Shown one piece after another: positions 24,630-33,785 of a DNA stretch of 64,000 nucleotides. How positions within the stretch are numbered: the stretch's first letter is position 1; the number at the start of each line of letters is the position of its first letter. The notes under the pieces are model-generated. The model was given only the letters and a program-made list of their open reading frames with translations. It searched no databases and was not told the origin of the DNA. Location: assembly GCF_001644195.2 (NCBI RefSeq), contig NZ_LWBL02000026.1:1-64000 (forward strand), in the 5' to 3' direction. Source of the stretch: Bacillus marinisedimentorum (GTDB lineage Bacteria > Bacillota > Bacilli > Bacillales > Bacillaceae_O). Position numbers and translations under genes: made by a program.

Positions 24630-25421
24630 TTACCGGTCTAAAAAACTGGCTGTCCTTTTTTCTATAAATGCTGAGACGCCTTCCTTGATATCTTCTGTTT
24701 GAAATACTTCCCCGAAATTTTCCGCCTCGACGATCAGTCCGTCCGTAAGCGGCTGCTGGAGTCCGTCATCGACTGATCGCTTCGCCAGCGAAAGTGCCGG
24801 CATGGAATAGCTGCTTATTTTTTCTGCCAGTTCCATCGCGGCGTCATACGCTTTTCCTGTAGGAACAACCCTGTTAACCAGCCCGATATGCGCGGCATGG
24901 TGAGCGGAAAGCGGCTCGCCGGTAAAAATCATTTCTTTTGCCAGCGCCGTGCCGACCAGCCGCGGCAGACGCTGCGTCCCGCCGGCTCCTGGGAACAGTC
25001 CGAGTTTTATTTCCGGCAAGCCAATTTTGATATGTTCTTCGGCGATACGGATATCGCAGCTTAGCGCCAGTTCACAGCCGCCGCCGAGTGCAACGCCGTT
25101 AATCGCCGCAATTGTCGGTTTCGATAACCGTTCGATTTTATTCATCGGCTTCTGCAGCCAGAGCGATTTTTGTTTGGCCAGTTCCGGCCCTTTACCCATC
25201 CAGTCGGGGAAAGACTTTATATCGCCCCCCGATACGAACGCTTTCTCACCGGCACCAGTCAGAATCATGACTTTCACATCACGGTCCTGTTCAATTTCAT
25301 CAACAGCGTCGTTGAGCTGCCCGATGACATCGGCATCCAACACATTGACAGGCGGATTATCGATGGTGACAGCTGCGATGCTGCCGTGTTTGGACCATGT
25401 GACCGTTTGGACTGTTTTCAT
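24630..25421 (-). CDS. Enoyl-CoA hydratase/isomerase (crotonase family)
   Basis: The 263-residue cytoplasmic enzyme has the crotonase oxyanion-hole segment [13 protein letters not shown], both catalytic glutamates of hydratases ([11 protein letters not shown] at about residue 110 and [20 protein letters not shown] at about 135), and the usual helical C-terminal end. It would hydrate the double bond of an enoyl-CoA formed from the acid activated by the ligase upstream. Its start overlaps the ligase stop by 4 bp. The exact acyl chain is unknown; carnitine-like, aromatic and branched acids are all possible. Confidence 0.9.
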   Translation of the reverse strand: MKTVQTVTWSKHGSIAAVTIDNPPVNVLDADVIGQLNDAVDEIEQDRDVKVMILTGAGEKAFVSGGDIKSFPDWMGKGPELAKQKSLWLQKPMNKIERLSKPTIAAINGVALGGGCELALSCDIRIAEEHIKIGLPEIKLGLFPGAGGTQRLPRLVGTALAKEMIFTGEPLSAHHAAHIGLVNRVVPTGKAYDAAMELAEKISSYSMPALSLAKRSVDDGLQQPLTDGLIVEAENFGEVFQTEDIKEGVSAFIEKRTASFLDR

Positions 25422-26986
25422 CGGATTCCCTCCTCGTGTACCTGGCTGTGCTGTTTCCGCAGCATGAATTTTTTCACCTTTCCGGAAGGCGTGCGCGGTA
25501 GTTCGTCTACAAAAATGACTTTTTTCGGTTTCTTATAGCCGGCGAGGCGGCTCTGGCAGTAGGAAATGATGTCCTCTTCAGTCAAATCGTAATCGTCCTT
25601 TTTCACAATGATTGCGCAGACGGCCTCGATGTACTTCGGGTCGGGGATGCCGATGATCGACACTTCCTTGATGCCGTCCATCCGGTACAGCACATCCTCA
25701 ATTTCTGCAGCATAAATATTTTCGCCGCCGCTTCGGATCATGTCTTTTTTCCGGCCGGCAATGGACAAATAACCGTCCTTATCAAGAACGCCCAGGTCAC
25801 CCGTCCGGCACCAACCGTCTACGAACGTTTCCTTTGTGGCATCCGGCTTTCTCCAATATCCCGCCGAAACGGCCGGGCTTTTTATCGCAATCTCGCCGAC
25901 TTCTCCTGCAGGCACGGCGTTGCCCTCGTTATCGATGAGCCGGATTTCCGTAAGGGGAAGTGGTTTTCCGACAGTCTTGCCTTTATTCAGGGCATCCTCG
26001 GGATCAAGTGCGGCGGCAATCGGCGTTCCTTCCGTGAGCCCGTACACTTGCACAACGCCAAGGTCCGGGAAAAGTTCCTTCAATTTCTCCAGCGCCCAGG
26101 GCATCAAAGGGTCACCGCCGGTATAGATCGTCTTTAAATGTTTTAGTTGAATATGTGTGAGATCAGGTGAATTCAGCATGTCGTAAATCATGAACGGGAA
26201 TAAGAAGCAGTCGGTCACCTGTTCCTGTTCCATCACATCGAGAATCCGTTCAATCTCAAAGCCCTGGCTTCTCGTAATGACCACTTTTCCGCCAGCCAGT
26301 AAAACCGGGAGGGCGATATCCTCCATAGCTCCGACATGGTAAAGGGGGCCTGTCGTCATTCCGACCTCGCTGCCGTCAAATTTCCATTTCATGATTTGCA
26401 TGACCGAAAACCAGAACGTGGTCCCGTGCGTCCAGATGGCTCCCTTCGGCCTGCCTGTTGTTCCGGACGTGTACATGAGCATGACTGGATCATGGATTTT
26501 GATGTTTTTTTCTTCAATATCTTCAGGGGAACCATTCGAAAGCACTTCCCATGATTCTGCCCATTCGGGATTTTCTTCTCTTTCATATGGAAGGGAGATA
26601 TAACGTTTAACAGGGACATTTCCGCGGATCTGTCCAATTTTCTCCGCCAATTCGGAATGAAAACAAAGCACTTTTGTTTCCGAATCGTTTAAAAGATAGT
26701 CAAATTCCTCACTGGACAGCCGGAAGTTGAGCCGGACCGCAATCGCGCCGATTTTGGCGGCCGCGAAATAAAGGGCAAAGTACTCAAGGCAGTTGTACAT
26801 CAGCATGCCGACACGATCGCCTTTCTTCACGCCCATATCCTTGAGGCTGTTGGCATAGGAGTTTGAAATGGCATGGAGCTGGCCGTAGGTCCAGCTTCTT
26901 CCGGATTCTTCCTGGACCGCTTCTTTAGCCCGATTTCCGATTGTGAGATTGTCAGCCATCCTTCTTGTGAAATGGCCTATATCCAT
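25418..26986 (-). CDS. Acyl-CoA ligase (AMP-forming)
   Basis: I place the start at ATG 26986, behind AAGGAGGTGG; the frame opens 25 codons earlier but without a ribosome binding site. The 522-residue enzyme has the adenylate-forming motifs [11 protein letters not shown] (P-loop), [34 protein letters not shown] and the catalytic lysine in [10 protein letters not shown] near the end. It activates a carboxylic acid to its CoA thioester with ATP. It is the first gene of an operon with enoyl-CoA hydratase, a symporter small subunit and the symporter, and it is preceded by a sigma-54 promoter. The acid is unknown. Confidence 0.92.
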   Translation of the reverse strand: MDIGHFTRRMADNLTIGNRAKEAVQEESGRSWTYGQLHAISNSYANSLKDMGVKKGDRVGMLMYNCLEYFALYFAAAKIGAIAVRLNFRLSSEEFDYLLNDSETKVLCFHSELAEKIGQIRGNVPVKRYISLPYEREENPEWAESWEVLSNGSPEDIEEKNIKIHDPVMLMYTSGTTGRPKGAIWTHGTTFWFSVMQIMKWKFDGSEVGMTTGPLYHVGAMEDIALPVLLAGGKVVITRSQGFEIERILDVMEQEQVTDCFLFPFMIYDMLNSPDLTHIQLKHLKTIYTGGDPLMPWALEKLKELFPDLGVVQVYGLTEGTPIAAALDPEDALNKGKTVGKPLPLTEIRLIDNEGNAVPAGEVGEIAIKSPAVSAGYWRKPDATKETFVDGWCRTGDLGVLDKDGYLSIAGRKKDMIRSGGENIYAAEIEDVLYRMDGIKEVSIIGIPDPKYIEAVCAIIVKKDDYDLTEEDIISYCQSRLAGYKKPKKVIFVDELPRTPSGKVKKFMLRKQHSQVHEEGIR

Positions 26987-27067
26987 AAAAGAACCCACCT
27001 CCTTAAATTTGTAAGCGCATACATTTTGTGCGCTGATTCCTTCTTTATTTTCTTCATCCAACTAATA

Positions 27068-27083
27068 AGCAAGTTCCGTGCCA
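27068..27083 (-). promoter_or_regulatory. Sigma-54 (SigL) -24/-12 promoter of the acyl-CoA ligase operon
   Basis: On the minus strand the sequence TGGCAC (27083-27078), five bases, TTGCT (27072-27068) is an exact match to the -24/-12 consensus (TGGCAC-N5-TTGCW). It lies about 80 bases before the ligase start codon. The sigma-54 activator gene directly upstream is its natural regulator. Confidence 0.88.
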
Positions 27084-27212
27084 ACTCCAGTTGCTTTATT
27101 TTCGCCTTTTCAAGCGAGCAGTTTGGTTTATATTTCTTATAATTCGGAATGTTAAATTTTTAAATAATGTAAATACCTTCGCTATGTTAGATAATGTCTA
27201 AAAGACGAAGAA

Positions 27213-27254
27213 AAATCCGGAATTTCGGATTGGATTCCGAGATTCCGGATTTAT
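27213..27254 (-). terminator. Terminator of the sigma-54 activator gene, possibly also an activator site
   Basis: AATCCGGAAT and ATTCCGGATT form a perfect 10-bp outer stem around a further TTCGGAT/ATTCCGA pairing. On the minus strand it is followed by TTTTTCTTC. It overlaps the stop codon of the activator gene. Its distance of about 130-170 bp from the -24 box would also fit an upstream activator site, which is an inference. Confidence 0.65.
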
Positions 27255-28627
27255 TGTTGCTTTTCGAGCAGATTGTATTTTTTGATTTTGTCATAAAGGG
27301 TGGAATTTCCGATTCCTAACGTTTCTGCAGCTTTATTTTTATCAAACTTGTGTTGCTTGAGTGCCAGTTCAATTGCTTTCTTTTCCGTCTCCATCACCAG
27401 TTCCCTTAAACTGCGGCCATCCCATTTTCTGTTTTCACTTGTCAGGTAGTCCGGAAGGGAGTCGATACCGATTGTTTCCCCATCCGATAGGTGGACGGCG
27501 GCTTCGATGACATTTTCAAGCTCCCTGATGTTGCCCGGCCAGTCATACCGCTCCATAAGCGTGAGCGCTTTTTCATCAAATTCGGTCACCCGTTTGTTGA
27601 TGCGGGCAGCTGTTTTATTGAGAAAATGGTTTGCGAGCAGCGGGATGTCTTCTCTTCTGGATCGCAGCGGCGGTATGTGCAGCTGGACAGCATTGATCCG
27701 GTAAAACAAATCTTCCCGGAACAGCTTTTACTCGATCATTTTCTCAAGCGGCCTGTTGGTGGCAGCGATGATGCGGACATCAATCTTGCGCGGCTGAAGG
27801 GAGCCGACCGGTTCGATTTCTTTTTCCTGCAGGACCCGGAGCAGCTTCACCTGCATGTGCGGAGGCATGTCGCCGATTTCATCGAGAAAAATGGTGCCGC
27901 CGTCCGCAAACTGGAATTTTCCAATTTTGCCGCCTTTTTTAGCTCCAGTAAACGCACCTTCCTCGTAGCCGAACAGTTCCGATTCCAAAAGATGCTCGGG
28001 AATCGAGCCGCTGTTCACTTTTACAAAGGGCTTGTCATGCCGTTCACTTAATTGATGGATGCTCTGGGCCAGAATCTCTTTCCCTGTCCCGCTTTCTCCG
28101 CGCAACAGAACCGAAATATCCCCGCATGCAACCCGCTTCACCCGTTTTTTCAGCCCTCCAATCTCCGGTGTCACACCGATGAAATCATGAAGGGAATACT
28201 TCAGGCCGCCGGAGGCATTCCATTCATTGCGGTAATCGTTCAATTCCGAAAGGATATCTTTAATGTTGCTGTTCACCTGTTTCCATTCATCCAGGTCGCG
28301 GAAAATGATCGTTCCGACCGCGCCGATGATCTCGCCATTTTCAAAGATGGGGATCCGGTTGGCGATCACAAACTCGCCCCTGACGAGCTGCAAATCCGCC
28401 ATCTCTTTCTGCCCTGTCCGGGTGACAAGGTGCATGCGCGTATTTTCAATGACATCCGTGACATGCTTGCCGATCACCTCATCGCGATTCACTTGCAAAA
28501 AGCCGCAGTAGTTGTTGCTTATGTAGCTGATGATTCCATCGGTGTCCACAATGACGATGCCGTGGTAGATGCTTTCGAAAATCAAGTCCAATAGGTTGTT
28601 GTTTATGATAAGCTCCGTACTTTTCAT
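27251..28627 (-). pseudogene. Sigma-54-dependent transcriptional activator interrupted by a TAA codon
   Basis: Two reading frames in the same phase, 28627-27728 and the stretch down to 27251, form one 458-codon gene broken by a single TAA at 27730-27728. The first 299 residues hold a PAS sensor domain (about 10-115) and the AAA+ core with Walker [19 protein letters not shown] (sigma-54 contact loop) and Walker [12 protein letters not shown]. After the stop come KLFRED, the rest of the AAA+ domain and a Fis-type helix-turn-helix (NKAAETLGIGNSTLYDKIKK). No frame change occurs, so one base change (for example GAA to TAA) explains it. The truncated form lacks DNA binding, so the gene is probably inactive unless the stop is a sequencing error. 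It would have controlled the operon at 27083-22977. Confidence 0.85.
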
Positions 28628-28755
28628 CGCTTGTCCCCTTTTTGAGAGTTCCTTCTTTTATTTTAGCATGAGGGGAGGTGAGGGGAAGGTGAGAAGGCGG
28701 AAAATTTAGAAAATAGTTAATGGTGAGAGGTGTGGGTGATGAGAGTGGTGAAGTG

Positions 28756-28799
28756 GGTGCCTGACCCCCGGCGCGTTAATGCGCCGGGGGTCAGGCACC
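28756..28799. repeat. Palindromic repeat, family A, copy 7
   Basis: A near-perfect copy (centre GCGTTAATGC) followed by TTTTT. It lies between the activator gene and the small membrane gene at 28911. Confidence 0.92.
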
Positions 28800-28867
28800 T
28801 TTTAAGGCTCCTTTTCGTTAATAGAGACACACATATGGAATTAACTCTTAAAGTCCCTATCTGGATA

Positions 28868-28904
28868 TAAAAAGAGGCTATCTTTTTAAAGATAACCTCT
28901 CTTA
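28868..28904 (-). terminator. Terminator of the 28911-29958 gene pair
   Basis: AGAGG-TTATCTTT pairs with AAAGATA-CCTCT, and on the minus strand TTTTTAT follows. It lies just past the stop codon of the small membrane gene. Confidence 0.75.
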
Positions 28905-28910
28905 CATAAT

Positions 28911-29171
28911 CTATTGCTTTTTTCTAACTTTGGATAGAATGAGATAATATAAAGATATTGTATATCCTGCAAGTCCAATTATGAAAACAAACCATTCATA
29001 TTCATCGCCAATGATTGCCCACAAACCTGTCGCAATAATGCCGATAAATAAGTAATTAATTATTTCAGTGTTTTTATTTGAACTTTTAAATATTTTTTGC
29101 AAAAGCTGAGAAAGCAAAAGCGCAGCTGCTAAAATTAGAATCATTATTATTATATTAATTAGAATCTTCAT
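28911..29171 (-). CDS. Small three-helix membrane protein, paralogue of 22289-22546
   Basis: The 86-residue protein has three predicted membrane helices (LINIIIMILILAAALLLSQL, INYLFIGIIATGLWAII, WFVFIIGLAGYTISLYYLIL) and a basic end (KVRKKQ). Its sequence is clearly related to the 85-residue protein at 22289-22546. It lies 19 bp downstream of a gene for a secreted protein on the same strand, and the two share a terminator. Small membrane proteins paired with a secreted peptide or protein are often immunity or export factors; no motif proves this here. Confidence 0.75.
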   Translation of the reverse strand: MKILINIIIMILILAAALLLSQLLQKIFKSSNKNTEIINYLFIGIIATGLWAIIGDEYEWFVFIIGLAGYTISLYYLILSKVRKKQ

Positions 29172-29190
29172 AATATCTCACCCGGTTTTT

Positions 29191-29958
29191 TTATATTCTT
29201 CTATAATCGTATCTTGCTTTATACCACTCGTATCCATAGGAGAATAATGAATAAGCTGCACTTACAATTCCCACTCTTAGCACACTTCCAGCTAGTTTTT
29301 TTACTAGGGTCCAAGTTAAAGCCTGCCCGCCTCTTATAGCTGCTATTAAATTATCAGCTACGGTAACAACTCCAAAAGAAATTAGGCCCCACTCTTTACT
29401 TCTTAGTGAATCAGCATGTCCTTTGAAACGAATGAAATTCGGATTGTTCTTATAGGTATATTTATAGTAAGGTGACATACCGTTCATAATTGCGGTTGCA
29501 CGGCCATCGCTATAGATTCTGTATCTTGTATCAGCTATGTAAGATCCGCCTGTTGAATAATATGCTAGGGTAGAAAATGATGGTGTTTCTGCCTCTTCCT
29601 CTTTTTTTAAGTCAATCGTGGTAGATTGTCCTTCATCATTTTCTACAGTAAGCACTGCATCTCCTTCTTCAATAATAGTAGATTTATAATTATCAATTAG
29701 TTTTTTCTTCTTTCCCTCTACTTTATAAACTTTGACCTTAACCTTAGTCCGATTCTTGTTGACAGTTATAGTTTCCTGGTATTCTAGTAATTCGCCATCA
29801 ACGTTTTGTTGATAAATTGCTTTATCTGCAGTATCTTTGATAAGCATAATTTCCCCATTTTCCAAGTCAGCCTTTTCAGCCGCTACCTCCTTTGAGAAAT
29901 GAGGCGCAATCAAAGAAAATAGAACTACTGAACAAATCATTAATGCTACTTTTTTCAT
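29191..29958 (-). CDS. Secreted protein of unknown function, possibly a large bacteriocin-like protein
   Basis: The 255-residue protein has a signal peptide (MKKVALMICSVVLFSLIAPH, cut near residue 27). A Lys/Glu-rich beta segment follows (VNKNRTKVKVKVYKVEGKKK), then a middle part beginning STLAYYSTGGSYIADTRYRI, and a hydrophobic Gly/Ala-rich stretch near the end (LISFGVVTVADNLIAAIRGG and KLAGSVLRVGIVSAAYSLFS). A secreted protein with a membrane-active C-terminal part and a small membrane partner resembles geobacillin-26-type bacteriocins, which I offer only as a possibility. It is the first gene of a two-gene unit, with AGGAGGAAAAA before the ATG. Confidence 0.65.
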   Translation of the reverse strand: MKKVALMICSVVLFSLIAPHFSKEVAAEKADLENGEIMLIKDTADKAIYQQNVDGELLEYQETITVNKNRTKVKVKVYKVEGKKKKLIDNYKSTIIEEGDAVLTVENDEGQSTTIDLKKEEEAETPSFSTLAYYSTGGSYIADTRYRIYSDGRATAIMNGMSPYYKYTYKNNPNFIRFKGHADSLRSKEWGLISFGVVTVADNLIAAIRGGQALTWTLVKKLAGSVLRVGIVSAAYSLFSYGYEWYKARYDYRRI

Positions 29959-30352
29959 AATTTTTCCTCCTTTTTAAATACAGATTTTTATTTATTTGTA
30001 ATATTATTCCTTGATTAATGGTCTTATTGTTCTACTTTGTTAAAATTAATTTGAGCTAGATTGTTTCGTGTCAGCTTATTCTATTTTAGCTGGAAACCGT
30101 TTCTGTTTAAGGACTTTCTTTCACAACTCATTAACTTTCGCTTATTTTGGGACTTTTCAAGGAAAACCATAATATGTAAAGCAGTTTCAATCCTCTCCTT
30201 CTCGGGAATATCCCAATTGTTATTGGTGTATTTATACTTAAATTTCCAACCCGCTCAGTTTCTTGACAGGGTGCGAATGTTATGGCATTAATTATTTGAA
30301 GTTTTCAGTATACATTTAAGGTGTTTTTCCATGTTGTGAAGGAGGGCGTAGG
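29959..30352. other. Divergent intergenic region, no gene seen
   Basis: This AT-rich stretch separates the divergent secreted-protein and threonine-synthase-like genes. It should hold both promoters, but I could not pick convincing boxes. The only open frame, 30061-30291, has no ribosome binding site and an implausible composition. Confidence 0.5.
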
Positions 30353-31579
30353 ATGAATTTCTGGTTTTCTTGTAAAGACTGTGGCAAAACAAGTCCGTTA
30401 ACAATTAACAAAAACAAGTGCGCTTGTGGCGGAACGTTGTTGGTGGAATATGATCTGGAACGAGTTGGCCATACACTGACAAAGGAAAGTCTGAAAGACA
30501 GGGTAACATCTATGTGGAGATACCACGAGCTTTTGCCAGTTGAGAATATAGAAAAAATTGTTTCATTAGGCGAAGGATGGACACCGCTTATCCGATTGAA
30601 AAATGCGGAAAAAGAATATCCTGTCAAGAAGCTGTGGGTGAAAAGAGAAGAACAAAATCCAACAGGCAGTTTTAAGGCGCGCGGATTTTCATCTGCACTT
30701 TCAATTGCAAATGAGTATGGCATCCGTAAGGTAGCGGTTAATTCAAACGGGAATGCGGCTTCTGCACTGGCAGCTTATGCAGGCTATGCAGGAATGGATG
30801 CTTATGTGTTTGTTCCTAAAGATTGTCCAGGGCTTATTGTTGAAGAGTGCATCCAGTATGGTGCACATACCTTTTTAGTTGACGGGCTTATCCATAATGC
30901 CGGAAAGATCATCGCTGACGGAAAAGAAGAGCAGGAATGGTATGATGTCGGAACGCTCAAGGAACCGGGAAGAGCTGAAGGCAAGAAGACGATGGGGCTT
31001 GAATTGGCTGAACAAATGAACTGGAATCTGCCTGATGTTATTATCTATCCAACAGGTGGAGGATCTGGAGTTATTGGCATGTGGAATGCCTTTAAGCAAC
31101 TAAAAGAACTCGGATTCATTGAAGGTGATTTGCCGCGGATGGTCAGTGTCCAGGAAGCAGGCTGTCAGCCGATTGTCAGTTCAATGGAAACAGGGGAGCA
31201 TTTTACTTCACAAACCAGCAATGTGACATCAAATCCTACCGGCATGCGTGTTCCAAGTCCTCCTGATGGCGAGCTGATTGTTTCTATTCTCCGTGAATCC
31301 GGTGGTACCGCTGTTGCTGTAACAAAAGAAGAAATCAAGCAAGGCCAGCAGTCATATGGAAAACAGGGAATCTCATCGTCTCCAGAGGGGTCAGCCACAT
31401 GGGCCGGGTTTAACCGTCTGGTTGAGCAAGGATGGATTCGTCCAAATGATGAAGTTGTTCTTTTCAATACTTCTCATGCGATGAAGTACTTGCCGTGGGA
31501 ACAGCATAATGTGCCAGTGGTGAAGACATATGAAGACTGGCTGCGTATACAGCAAGATGAGTATTCGAAACAAAGATAA
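30353..31579 (+). CDS. Threonine synthase-like PLP enzyme
   Basis: The 408-residue enzyme belongs to the fold type II PLP family. Residues 1-35 form a zinc-ribbon-like cap with two cysteine pairs (CKDCGK and CACGG). The PLP lysine lies in NPTGSFKARGF at about residue 108, the phosphate-binding loop is PTGGGSG at about 237, and SNGNAASALAAYAG completes the site. This layout is that of threonine synthases, which convert O-phosphohomoserine to threonine. It stands alone and not beside homoserine dehydrogenase or kinase genes, so it may be a second copy or act on another substrate. GAAGGAGGGCG precedes the ATG. Confidence 0.85.
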   Translation: MNFWFSCKDCGKTSPLTINKNKCACGGTLLVEYDLERVGHTLTKESLKDRVTSMWRYHELLPVENIEKIVSLGEGWTPLIRLKNAEKEYPVKKLWVKREEQNPTGSFKARGFSSALSIANEYGIRKVAVNSNGNAASALAAYAGYAGMDAYVFVPKDCPGLIVEECIQYGAHTFLVDGLIHNAGKIIADGKEEQEWYDVGTLKEPGRAEGKKTMGLELAEQMNWNLPDVIIYPTGGGSGVIGMWNAFKQLKELGFIEGDLPRMVSVQEAGCQPIVSSMETGEHFTSQTSNVTSNPTGMRVPSPPDGELIVSILRESGGTAVAVTKEEIKQGQQSYGKQGISSSPEGSATWAGFNRLVEQGWIRPNDEVVLFNTSHAMKYLPWEQHNVPVVKTYEDWLRIQQDEYSKQR

Positions 31580-31628
31580 ATCGATAAAATAGATAAATCA
31601 TATTTACCTGTTTTTAAGTGTGGAATAG

Positions 31629-31661
31629 AGGCCCGCTTGCCTATCAATGGTTAGCGGGCCG
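31629..31661. terminator. Hairpin between convergent genes
   Basis: GGCCCGCT and AGCGGGCC form an 8-bp stem 50 bp after the threonine-synthase-like gene. A T-rich tail is missing, so it is a weak terminator at best. Confidence 0.4.
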
Positions 31662-31699
31662 TTGTAATAGACAAGAGAAGGGAGCCGGGCAATATTTAG

Positions 31700-31987
31700 T
31701 TAAAATGCTTCGATTAATACACGAATGATAGCCTGTATAGAACTGAAAACAACAAGAACAAAATAAGTGAATGCACCGTGTAAAAGGCTCTTGTATATAA
31801 ATTCTTTCCAATTTGTAAATCTATTGAAGAAAAAAGCAAAATAGATTGTACTCATTATTCCAGTAAATATCCATAAAAAATACATTAAATTAGACAAGCT
31901 GCTCCATAAAGCAGTCAAGGAAATAACTGTAATAACAAGAATATTTGTGATAAATACAGTTACATTGATTGTTGTTTTCGTATTCAA
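31700..31987 (-). CDS. Small membrane protein
   Basis: The 95-residue protein starts at TTG 31987, behind AGGGGAGGGAATA. It is hydrophobic throughout, with three or four predicted membrane helices (TVFITNILVITVISLTALW, LMYFLWIFTGIMSTIYFAFF, FTYFVLVVFSSIQAIIRVL). No family is recognised. It is a single gene, convergent with the threonine-synthase-like gene. Confidence 0.65.
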   Translation of the reverse strand: MNTKTTINVTVFITNILVITVISLTALWSSLSNLMYFLWIFTGIMSTIYFAFFFNRFTNWKEFIYKSLLHGAFTYFVLVVFSSIQAIIRVLIEAF

Positions 31988-32494
31988 TATTCCCTCCCCT
32001 TACATCTACAATCCCTTTTAACTGCTCAATCCGGATTTGCTTGCAGATACAACCTTCTTTCTTTTTTGGTAAAAACTTTAATTACCGTACAACTCTACTC
32101 TTCAAGGCACTCATTACTCGGAAAATCATTAAAAGAAGCAGGAGTCTGCTTTTTTATATTATTCTATATTGTTTACATTTTATATCTCCTTGACAATATC
32201 ACGATATGTAAAGGAGGACAAATATACACATATCTCTCTAATACAGTCCTATATAAAAAAGGTTTGGTGAAAAAAAGGCCGGCAATATAAAGTAAACGCT
32301 TGTTTCATGCCTGGGTTGGCCTTTGAAAAATTATCTTTCCTTCCTACTGGAAATAATTTATAATTAACTTGAAAAACAGACAATTAACTATGAATAATTC
32401 CTTTTTTCTGCTTTTTTCAACAGCAGGGAAATACATAACTTTGTTTTAGAGAAGAGTTCTAGGCGGAAAGGGATTTCAAGGGGGAAGACGGGAA
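31988..32494. other. Intergenic region, no gene seen
   Basis: About 500 AT-rich bases lie between divergent genes. Two short frames (31969-32193 and 32066-32290) look like noise: they have no ribosome binding sites and are poor in charged residues. TATAAT at 32359-32364 may be a -10 box for the next gene, but no matching -35 box stands out. Confidence 0.4.
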
Positions 32495-32701
32495 TTGGAG
32501 GCTTATAACCAAAGTGCTGTCCGGGCAAAGCTCGACCAGAGAAGAATGCTTGATATTATGCAGCATGCCCGCGGCATTGGTGAAGCAGGCCGAGTGGAAA
32601 CCGGGCAACTGGTTGAAGTATTGATATCATACTTAAAGGGCGCCGATGGGTACCTTGAAGGGGATTCCACTGGTTTACAAAAAGAAGTGGACGCCGAATA
32701 G
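32495..32701 (+). CDS. Small hypothetical protein upstream of the LCP gene
   Basis: The 68-residue soluble protein starts at TTG behind AAGGGGGAAG. It is charged and helical (AVRAKLDQRRMLDIMQHARG, GQLVEVLISYLKGADGYLEG), with an acidic end. I recognise no family. It lies 71 bp before the LCP gene on the same strand and may share its promoter. Normal amino acid composition and a good ribosome binding site argue that it is real. Confidence 0.6.
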   Translation: MEAYNQSAVRAKLDQRRMLDIMQHARGIGEAGRVETGQLVEVLISYLKGADGYLEGDSTGLQKEVDAE

Positions 32702-32772
32702 GGCAGTTAACGGTCACGTTAGCTGCTCTGCTTTTATTTGTTTGTAATATTAAATGGAGATAGGGTGGAAGT

Positions 32773-33696
32773 ATGAGGAGAGAGATAAGAAAAGAAAAAA
32801 AGAAAAGAGGATTTAAGCTGCTTCTTGGTGTACTCGGTATTCTTTTGCTGATCGGGGCAGGCAGCGTTTTTTATGTATATAATAATGTCCAGGGTACGGT
32901 TGCCGGCATGCATCAGGAGATTAATAGAAATCAACCGGAGAAGCGGGAAAAGCCGGTCGATATGAATAAAAAGGATCCAATTTCAATTCTCCTATTAGGT
33001 GTGGATGAACGTGAATCAGATAGCGGCCGCTCTGATACGATGGTCGTTTTGACATTGAATCCGCAAAAGGAATCTATGTATATGTTTAACATTCAGCGTG
33101 ATACCAGGACTGAAATCATAGGGAAAGGGTTTGAAGATAAAATTAATCATGCCTATGCTTTCGGCGGTCCCCGTATGTCTGTCGAAACTGTCGAAAATTT
33201 CCTTGATATTCCGATTGATTACTTTGTAAAGGTGAATATGGAAGCTTTCAGCGACTTGGTAGACGCAGTAGGCGGCATCACAGTGAACAACAAAGTTGAT
33301 TGGCCGGGATATCCTGCTGGCGCAATCACATTGCAGTCTGGACAAGAAGCCCTTGGTTATGTTCGCATGCGTAAGCAGGATCCTCGAGGCGACTTTGGCC
33401 GGAATGAACGTCAGCGTCAGGTCATTCAGGCTATTATAAAAGAAGGGGCGAGCGCTTCTTCTGTCATGAAATTTGATGAGATTCTTGATGTTCTGGGAAC
33501 GAATGTAAAGACTAACATGACACTTGATGACATGAACAGTATTCGCAAAAACTATGCTGGAGCCCGTAATAACATTCAGCAGTTTGAAATTAAAGGAAAA
33601 GGTACTATGATTGATGGGATCTACTACCAACTGGTTTCTGAAGAAGAACGGCTGGCAGTTTCGGAACGGTTGAAAGAGCATCTTGAAATTAAGTAA
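32773..33696 (+). CDS. LytR-CpsA-Psr (LCP) family wall polymer transferase
   Basis: The 307-residue protein has a basic cytoplasmic start (RREIRKEKKKRG), one membrane helix (about residues 16-38) and an extracellular LCP domain. LCP landmarks are ILLLGVDERESDSGRSDTMV, FNIQRDTRTEI with the lipid-phosphate-binding arginine, KINHAYAFGG and GDFGRNERQRQVI. LCP enzymes move teichoic acid-type or capsular polymers from their lipid carrier to peptidoglycan. It ends in a strong terminator. The UDP-glucose dehydrogenase at 36913 may supply sugars for such a polymer, though the two are not in one operon. Confidence 0.92.
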   Translation: MRREIRKEKKKRGFKLLLGVLGILLLIGAGSVFYVYNNVQGTVAGMHQEINRNQPEKREKPVDMNKKDPISILLLGVDERESDSGRSDTMVVLTLNPQKESMYMFNIQRDTRTEIIGKGFEDKINHAYAFGGPRMSVETVENFLDIPIDYFVKVNMEAFSDLVDAVGGITVNNKVDWPGYPAGAITLQSGQEALGYVRMRKQDPRGDFGRNERQRQVIQAIIKEGASASSVMKFDEILDVLGTNVKTNMTLDDMNSIRKNYAGARNNIQQFEIKGKGTMIDGIYYQLVSEEERLAVSERLKEHLEIK

Positions 33697-33724
33697 GAGA
33701 TGTGACGATTTATTAATGATTAAT

Positions 33725-33769
33725 AGGCCGGTCATCATTCTACAAGAGAATGATGACCGGCCTTTTTTT
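33725..33769 (+). terminator. Terminator of the LCP gene
   Basis: AGGCCGGTCATCATTCT and its exact inverse form a 17-bp stem with a 5-base loop, followed by TTTTTTT. Confidence 0.92.
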
Positions 33770-33785
33770 GATGATAAAAGAGTAT

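Noticed and set aside
30061-30291. 76-codon open frame upstream of the threonine-synthase-like gene
   Set aside because: No ribosome binding site; Phe/Leu-rich composition typical of random AT-rich DNA.
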